The notes under the pieces were generated by a model. It saw only the letters and a list, made by a program, of their open reading frames with translations. It did not search any database and had not been told where the DNA came from. The translations under genes and the position numbers were made by a program. Shown here one piece after another: positions 59,686 through 64,000 of a stretch of 64,000 nt of DNA. Numbering within the stretch: position 1 is the first letter of the stretch; each line of letters opens with the position of its first letter. Origin of the DNA: Alistipes senegalensis (GTDB lineage: Bacteria > Pseudomonadota > Gammaproteobacteria > Burkholderiales > Burkholderiaceae_D); assembly GCA_023664945.1 (NCBI GenBank), contig JAMPER010000001.1, positions 403,551 to 467,550 of the forward strand. The letters are read 5' to 3'.

Positions 59686-60225
59686 GTCAAAAACTCCTGG
59701 AACTGGACAAGATCCCTGCCGGTCTGGCGCGGGCATTTGATCAGTAGGCTATGCTGTGCCGGCGGGTTGCCGGGCAGCAGGCAAGGTAATAAACGACCAT
59801 CTTGGGAAAAATGCAACGAAAGGCGGCTGTGTTTTCCTCTCTTTTCACGGTGTTTAACGTGCTGTTTGCCAGTGGTGCGGATTGGGGCAGGGATAAAAAA
59901 CAGTCAATGGCAATAATAGCGCGGCAGCAAGCGGCTTCCTGTTAACGTTGAGTTCATTGTAAAGGGCTATTTTATGCACGGTCAATGATAAACACGTGCT
60001 TATTTATTTCAAAATGTTATAAAGAAAACGGCTCATCGGTTGTTTACACTGGACTGGCAAGGGTTTCACGGCATGATGATTTTCCGCAAAAAGTTGTAAC
60101 GGTTTGTGAGGAATCAAGCTGTTGGCAATGTGTGGCAAAAAGTTGCAGGAGGGGTGAGTGAAAAAAACGCGCGCCGGACAACGGGAATGCCCGAAGCATG
60201 CCTGCTTTGTTGTACAATGGTTTCA
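59686..60225. other. 540-base spacer between the lytic transglycosylase gene and ffs
   Basis: No protein gene is supported here. An exact 11-base direct repeat, GCAAAAAGTTG, is at 60086-60096 and 60135-60145. Several AT-rich stretches (around 59945-60030) could hold promoters, such as TTATAAAG at 60018-60025. The end holds the ffs promoter. A small RNA cannot be excluded. Confidence 0.4.
60213..60218 (+). promoter_or_regulatory. -10 box of the 4.5S RNA promoter
   Basis: TACAAT ends 7 bases before the predicted 5' end of the 4.5S RNA. The -35 region is weak. Confidence 0.5.
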
Positions 60226-60321
60226 GGCGGGTCCCTGCGCATTGTGAAATGGTGAATCTGGTCAGGTCGGGAACGAAGCAGCCATAGCCAGTCTTTGCAA
60301 GTGCCGCAGATCAGGCTCGCC
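60226..60321 (+). ncRNA. ffs: Signal recognition particle RNA (4.5S RNA)
   Basis: This RNA pairs with Ffh to form the bacterial signal recognition particle. The apical domain is typical: GGTCAGGTCGGGAACGAAGC with a GGAA-type tetraloop, then AGCC on the 3' side. The ends pair (GGCGGG with CTCGCC). A T-rich tail (CTTTCTTCTTTCC) follows. The order ffs-dnaX-ybaB-recR is found in many proteobacteria. Ends are estimated. Confidence 0.95.
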
Positions 60322-60409
60322 TTTCTTCTTTCCTGGTGTCAGCCGGTTTCCCGGTGCGGCAAACGGCGTGCTTTGAACAGTGCGTCTGTCAATAAGGTAA
60401 AATGCCTTT

Positions 60410-62080
60410 ATGTCCTATCTGGTACTTGCACGCAAATATCGCCCCAAAACTTTTGACAGTCTGGTTGGGCAGGATCATGTTGTCCGCGCTCTGACGCACG
60501 CGCTGAAAAGCAACCGCCTGCATCATGCCTATCTTTTTACCGGAACGCGGGGAGTGGGAAAAACCACGCTTTCCCGGCTGCTGGCCAAGGCCTTGAATTG
60601 TGAAACCGGCATTACGCCGGTTCCGTGCGGAACCTGTGAAGCCTGCCGGGCCATTGATGCGGATCGCTTTGTGGATTATGTTGAGATGGACGCGGCTTCA
60701 AATCGCGGGATTGCCGATATGCTCCAGTTGCTGGAGCAGGCTGTTTATGCGCCGACCAATGCGCGCTTTAAGGTCTATATGATTGACGAAGTGCATATGC
60801 TGACGGCCCCGGCGTTCAATGCCATGCTCAAGACGCTGGAAGAACCGCCCGAATATATCAAGTTTATTCTGGCAACGACTGATCCCCAGAAGATACCGGT
60901 TACGGTGCTTTCGCGCTGTTTGCAGTTTAATCTCAAGCAGATGCCGGTTCCGCAGATTGTGGATTACCTGGATCAGGTGCTGAAAGAGGAAGAGGTGGCG
61001 GTTGAGAACCCGGCGTTGCGGCTGCTGGCGGAAGGCGCCGGCGGTTCAATGCGGGATGCGTTGTCTCTGACGGATCAGGCTATTGCCTATACGGCAGGGA
61101 ATATTTCGCTGGAGGCTGTCAGGAATATGCTGGGCGTGCTCGACCAGACTTACCTGATACGGATACTGGAAGGGCTGGCTGCCAGGGACGGGGAAGCGTT
61201 GATGGCGGTGGCAGACGAAATGGCTTCGCGCAGTCTTTCCTACAGCTCGGCTTTAAGGGAGCTGGGGCTTTTCCTTCACCGTATTGCCCTGGCGCAGACA
61301 GCGCCGGCAGCTTTGCCGGATGATTTGCCTGAGCGCGAGGCGGTCCTCCGCTTTGCCGGACAGTTTGGCGCAGAAGATGTGCAACTGTTTTACCAGATTG
61401 CTGTGCATGGCAAAAATGAGCTGGATATTGCCCCGGACGAATATGCCGGTTTTACCATGACATTGTTGCGGATGCTGGCTTTTTGCCCGGATGAGGGGCG
61501 GCGCGATTCGAAAGGCGTATTGCCTGCCGTGCCTGAAAAAACAGGACGGCCTGCGGCAGCGCCAGCCGCCAAAAAGGTACCGGTGCGTGAAGCTGCGCCG
61601 GCGGATATTCCTCCTTTGGCTGGCAGGGAAGAGGCGGCGGCCTCTCCGGCAGCGCCTTTGGTGCGGCAGGCAGATGCCATGCCTTCCGGAACGGCAGTGT
61701 GGGACGGGGACTGGCCGTCCCTGGCTGAATCGCTTCCTTTGCGCGGGATGGCGCAGCAGTTGGCGCAGCAAACAGAGCTGGTAGAGGGAAAACAGGAAGG
61801 CGGAAAGTGGCATTTTCATCTTCGTTCACCGCTGGAGGCGCTGTTGGCGCCTACCCATGTTGAAAAATTGACGCAGGCGCTGGAAAACCGCCTGGGCTGT
61901 GCGGTAAAAATTACTTCGGAGGTTGGCGCGGCAGAGATGACAGCCAGCCGCTATGCCCGGGAAAAACAGGCTGCCCGCCAGCGCGAGGCCGAGGAGAAAA
62001 TACAGGGAAACGCTTGCGTTCAGGCCCTGATGCATGAATTCGGGGCCCGCATTGTTCCCCATTCCATCAAACCCGTTTAA
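60410..62080 (+). CDS. dnaX: DNA polymerase III tau/gamma subunit DnaX
   Basis: DnaX is the clamp-loader ATPase that ties the replisome together. The 556-aa tau form has Walker A GTRGVGKT at residues 45-52, a zinc module (C64, C73, C76, C79), the DEVH-type IDEVHMLT and the SRC motif in TVLSRCLQFNL. The conserved domain III ends with MTLLRMLAF near residue 360. An Ala/Pro-rich linker and the C-terminal tau domain follow. The linker carries a candidate -1 frameshift site that would yield a gamma protein of 393 aa. ybaB follows after 12 bases. Confidence 0.96.
   Translation: MSYLVLARKYRPKTFDSLVGQDHVVRALTHALKSNRLHHAYLFTGTRGVGKTTLSRLLAKALNCETGITPVPCGTCEACRAIDADRFVDYVEMDAASNRGIADMLQLLEQAVYAPTNARFKVYMIDEVHMLTAPAFNAMLKTLEEPPEYIKFILATTDPQKIPVTVLSRCLQFNLKQMPVPQIVDYLDQVLKEEEVAVENPALRLLAEGAGGSMRDALSLTDQAIAYTAGNISLEAVRNMLGVLDQTYLIRILEGLAARDGEALMAVADEMASRSLSYSSALRELGLFLHRIALAQTAPAALPDDLPEREAVLRFAGQFGAEDVQLFYQIAVHGKNELDIAPDEYAGFTMTLLRMLAFCPDEGRRDSKGVLPAVPEKTGRPAAAPAAKKVPVREAAPADIPPLAGREEAAASPAAPLVRQADAMPSGTAVWDGDWPSLAESLPLRGMAQQLAQQTELVEGKQEGGKWHFHLRSPLEALLAPTHVEKLTQALENRLGCAVKITSEVGAAEMTASRYAREKQAARQREAEEKIQGNACVQALMHEFGARIVPHSIKPV
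61570..61601 (+). promoter_or_regulatory. Candidate programmed -1 frameshift signal in dnaX
   Basis: The heptamer C-AAA-AAG (61570-61576) is in the reading phase needed for -1 slippage at Lys388-Lys389. An 8-bp hairpin (61580-61587 with 61594-61601, two G-U pairs, 6-nt loop) begins after a 3-nt spacer. In the -1 frame the codons after the slip are Gly-Thr-Gly-Ala, then TGA at 61588-61590. The E. coli dnaX signal has the same parts but an A in place of the first C. No Shine-Dalgarno-like enhancer is seen upstream. Confidence 0.55.
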
Positions 62081-62092
62081 ACAGGAAGACAC

Positions 62093-62416
62093 ATGAAAAA
62101 TCAGTTGGCAGGCCTGATGAAGCAGGCTCAGGCAATGCAGCAGAATATGCAGAAAATGCAGGAGGAGCTGGCGCAGACTATGGTTGAGGGGCAGTCTGGC
62201 GCGGGGATGGTGACGGTGCAGATGAGCTGCAAATTTTCTGTTTCCCGTGTTTCGATTGATCCTTCCCTGATGGGAGACGACAAAGAGATGCTGGAAGACC
62301 TGATAGCGGCTGCCTTTAATGATGCGGTTCGCAAGGCGGAAACGGCTGCGCAGGAAAAGATGAGCAGTCTGTCAGCAGGCCTGCCTTTGCCGCCCGGATT
62401 CAAGATGCCTTTCTGA
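62093..62416 (+). CDS. ybaB: Nucleoid-associated protein YbaB/EbfC
   Basis: This small DNA-binding dimer may help organise DNA near recombination factors. The 107-aa protein has an N-terminal methionine- and glutamine-rich helix ([19 protein letters not shown]), a beta part ([13 protein letters not shown]) and a helix with [20 protein letters not shown]. The position between dnaX and recR is conserved. Confidence 0.95.
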   Translation: MKNQLAGLMKQAQAMQQNMQKMQEELAQTMVEGQSGAGMVTVQMSCKFSVSRVSIDPSLMGDDKEMLEDLIAAAFNDAVRKAETAAQEKMSSLSAGLPLPPGFKMPF

Positions 62417-62428
62417 CGCGCGGATGCC

Positions 62429-63022
62429 GTGACGAGTTTATCTCTTCGCGCTTTGACCGAGGCGCTCCGGCGTCTGCCTGGCGTTGGCCCAAAATCGGCG
62501 CAGCGGATGGCTTATCATCTGCTTCAGCATGACAGGGAGGGGGCGCGGCAGTTGAGCAGTGCGTTGTCTGATGCGGTAGAAAAGGTCCGGCATTGCGAGC
62601 GCTGCAATACGTTTACGGAGGAACCGGTTTGCGGCATGTGCATGAATCCGGAGCGTGACCAGAGCCTTTTGTGCGTGACAGAAACGCCGGCAGATATGCT
62701 GGTGATTGAGCAGACGCTGGCTTACAAGGGGTTGTATTTTGTTCTGATGGGCAGCCTTTCGCCGCTTGACGGTATCGGCCCACGTGAGATCAGCCTGGGG
62801 CGGCTGATCTCACGGGCAACGGATGGCAAGGTGGCGGAGGTGGTGCTGGCGACCAGTTTCAATAATGAAGGAGAGGCGACCGCGCACTATATCGCCGAGA
62901 TGCTTAAGGCGCGCGGGGTTCGGGTCAGCCGCTTGGCAAGGGGGGTGCCTGTCGGGGCAGAGCTGGAGTATGTGGATATCGGTACGGTTGCCAGGGCGCT
63001 TTTGGACAGGCGGACGACCTGA
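62429..63022 (+). CDS. recR: Recombination protein RecR
   Basis: RecR works with RecF and RecO to load RecA on gaps. The 197-aa protein has a helix-hairpin-helix (residues 10-28, [19 protein letters not shown]), a zinc finger with C56, C59, C68 and C71, and a TOPRIM domain ([17 protein letters not shown], later [16 protein letters not shown]). The start is GTG at 62429; the nearby ATG at 62424 is out of frame. The stop shares one base with the cysM start (TGATG). Confidence 0.95.
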   Translation: MTSLSLRALTEALRRLPGVGPKSAQRMAYHLLQHDREGARQLSSALSDAVEKVRHCERCNTFTEEPVCGMCMNPERDQSLLCVTETPADMLVIEQTLAYKGLYFVLMGSLSPLDGIGPREISLGRLISRATDGKVAEVVLATSFNNEGEATAHYIAEMLKARGVRVSRLARGVPVGAELEYVDIGTVARALLDRRTT

Positions 63023-63933
63023 TGACGGTTTTGAGGAATTTTTCCCGGCAGTTTGAGGAAGCGATTGGCAATACGCCGTTGGCACCGCTTGTCCGGTTGC
63101 CCGGAAAAGCGGGCGGTTTGCGCAACAATGTGGTTTTGGCCAAGCTGGAAGGGAGCAATCCGTCCGGTTCGCTGAAAGATCGCGCGATGTATGCGATGGT
63201 GCATTATGCCCAGGAGCGGGGTGTTATCCGCCCGGGCGACAGGCTGATTGAGGCGACCAATGGCAATTCGGGGATTGCGCTTGCCATGATTGCGGCAAGA
63301 AAAGGTTACCGCTGCAAGCTGGTTATGCCGGAGAGTACCAGCCGTGAAAAACAGCAGTGTATGGCGGCTTACGGGGCAGAAATTGCATTGACGCCTGCTT
63401 TGTCCGGGATGGCGTTTGCGCGCAGGCTGGTGGACAAGATGGTAAAGGAAGGCCTGGGTGTGACGCTGAACCAGTATGCCAATCCGGATAACCCACGCGC
63501 CCATTATGAAACGACAGGGCCGGAAATATGGCAGGCGACGGATGGCAGGGTAACGCATGTGGTGGGCGCGATGGGCACAACCGGGACGCTGATGGGGATT
63601 GCACGCTTCCTGAAAGAAAAGAACAGCGGTGTGCAGGTTATCGGCGTGGAACCGGCCGGCCGTATCCCGGGGATGCAGAAGTGGTCTGATGATGCCATGC
63701 CGGAGATTTTTGACGGGCGGCTGCTGGACCGGATAATGTTGGTCAGCCAGGCCAGCGCAGAGTATATGGCCAGGCGTCTGGCGCTGGAAGAAGGCCTGTT
63801 TTGCGGGCTTTCCTCTGCGGCGGCTTGCCAGGCGGCTTTGCAATTGGCGGCCGGGGAAGAAAATGCAACGATTGTTTTTATCGCGGGGGACAGGGGAGAC
63901 CGTTATCTTTCCATGGGTTTTTTCCCTGCGTGA
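63022..63933 (+). CDS. cysM: Cysteine synthase B (O-acetylserine sulfhydrylase)
   Basis: CysM makes cysteine from O-acetylserine and sulfide or thiosulfate, using PLP. The 303-aa protein has the PLP lysine K52 in NPSGSLKDRAMY, the substrate loop EATNGNSGIAL, the PLP phosphate loop GAMGTTGTLMG and the C-terminal FCGLSSAAA. Features such as RMSR/KxxR and the short C-terminus favour CysM over CysK. It overlaps recR by one base, so it is probably translated from the dnaX-ybaB-recR message. Confidence 0.92.
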   Translation: MTVLRNFSRQFEEAIGNTPLAPLVRLPGKAGGLRNNVVLAKLEGSNPSGSLKDRAMYAMVHYAQERGVIRPGDRLIEATNGNSGIALAMIAARKGYRCKLVMPESTSREKQQCMAAYGAEIALTPALSGMAFARRLVDKMVKEGLGVTLNQYANPDNPRAHYETTGPEIWQATDGRVTHVVGAMGTTGTLMGIARFLKEKNSGVQVIGVEPAGRIPGMQKWSDDAMPEIFDGRLLDRIMLVSQASAEYMARRLALEEGLFCGLSSAAACQAALQLAAGEENATIVFIAGDRGDRYLSMGFFPA

Positions 63934-63960
63934 TGCCTGGAAAATAAATTGATAAAAACA

Positions 63961-63989
63961 TTGCCAGAAAGGGCATGGGCGATTACAAT
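63961..63989 (+). promoter_or_regulatory. Strong sigma-70-type promoter at the right edge
   Basis: TTGCCA (63961-63966) and TACAAT (63984-63989) are separated by exactly 17 bases. Transcription would begin near 63996 and run out of the window, so the gene it serves is not visible. Confidence 0.6.
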
Positions 63990-64000
63990 TAAAAGCTACG

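Noticed and set aside
61535..61542. A run of six A in dnaX at 61536-61541 as a frameshift site.
   Set aside because: In the reading phase (GAA-AAA-ACA) it cannot support canonical -1 tandem slippage, and no stem or early -1 stop follows closely. The site at 61570 fits better.

Overview
The window reads as a 64-kb piece of core chromosome from a betaproteobacterium. Gene order is typical of Burkholderiales: ftsZ-lpxC-dciA-secA-argJ-DUF815 ATPase, cmk-rpsA-ihfB-lapA-lapB-hldA, holC with a DUF2486-like partner, rsmB-DUF4390-ntrY-ntrX, rpe-gph-trpE and ffs-dnaX-ybaB-recR. From memory, protein style and organisation resemble Oxalobacteraceae, possibly Oxalobacter; that placement is an inference and was not tested. 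I found no insertion sequence, prophage, CRISPR array, rRNA or tRNA. Genes are packed tightly, with many 1- or 4-base stop/start overlaps.

Layout, left to right. 1-6.8 kb: the end of ftsZ, lpxC, an inverted dciA, secA with a structured leader, then argJ coupled to a DUF815 ATPase, closed by a bidirectional terminator. 6.9-9.7 kb: valS on the minus strand. 9.7-14.4 kb: a thiamine operon (thiC-thiS-thiG-thiD-thiE) behind a TPP riboswitch. 14.5-18.4 kb: a cardiolipin synthase and a divergent UvrD helicase. 18.4-23.8 kb: minus-strand cmk-rpsA-ihfB-lapA-lapB-hldA, covering translation, nucleoid structure and LPS assembly. 24.0-24.8 kb: a ZapB-like gene, zapA and 6S RNA. 24.9-28.4 kb: ychJ-bioA-bioD-bioB. 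28.4-33.9 kb: dadA, holC with its partner, oligopeptidase A, folD and a cold-shock gene, all minus strand. 34.4-37.1 kb: clpS-clpA. 37.1-40.4 kb: a membrane polyferredoxin, an SRPBCC protein, fmt and def. 40.5-44.5 kb: dprA and topoisomerase III. 44.5-53.6 kb: a long minus-strand block (aldo/keto reductase, ntrX, ntrY, DUF4390, rsmB, trpE, gph, rpe). 53.7-58.8 kb: mltA, uspA, an acetyltransferase and priA. 58.9-64 kb: a lytic transglycosylase, 4.5S RNA, dnaX-ybaB-recR and cysM, then a promoter pointing out of the window.

Most of the interest is regulatory. dnaX carries a candidate programmed -1 frameshift site: a slippery A-run, a hairpin 3 nt later and an immediate -1 stop. It would give a 393-residue gamma protein. 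A cluster of DnaA boxes beside an AT-rich tract lies upstream of priA. The TPP riboswitch is followed by a perfect 9-bp hairpin that hides the thiC ribosome binding site. trpE has a possible attenuator-like leader. The secA and rpsA leaders carry hairpins close to the start codon.

Several usual neighbours are absent: thiO or thiH from the thi operon, bioF from the bio operon, trpGDC after trpE, and smg between dprA and topB. The NtrX-like regulator has no AAA+ domain. I saw no clearly new defence, mobile or biosynthetic system.
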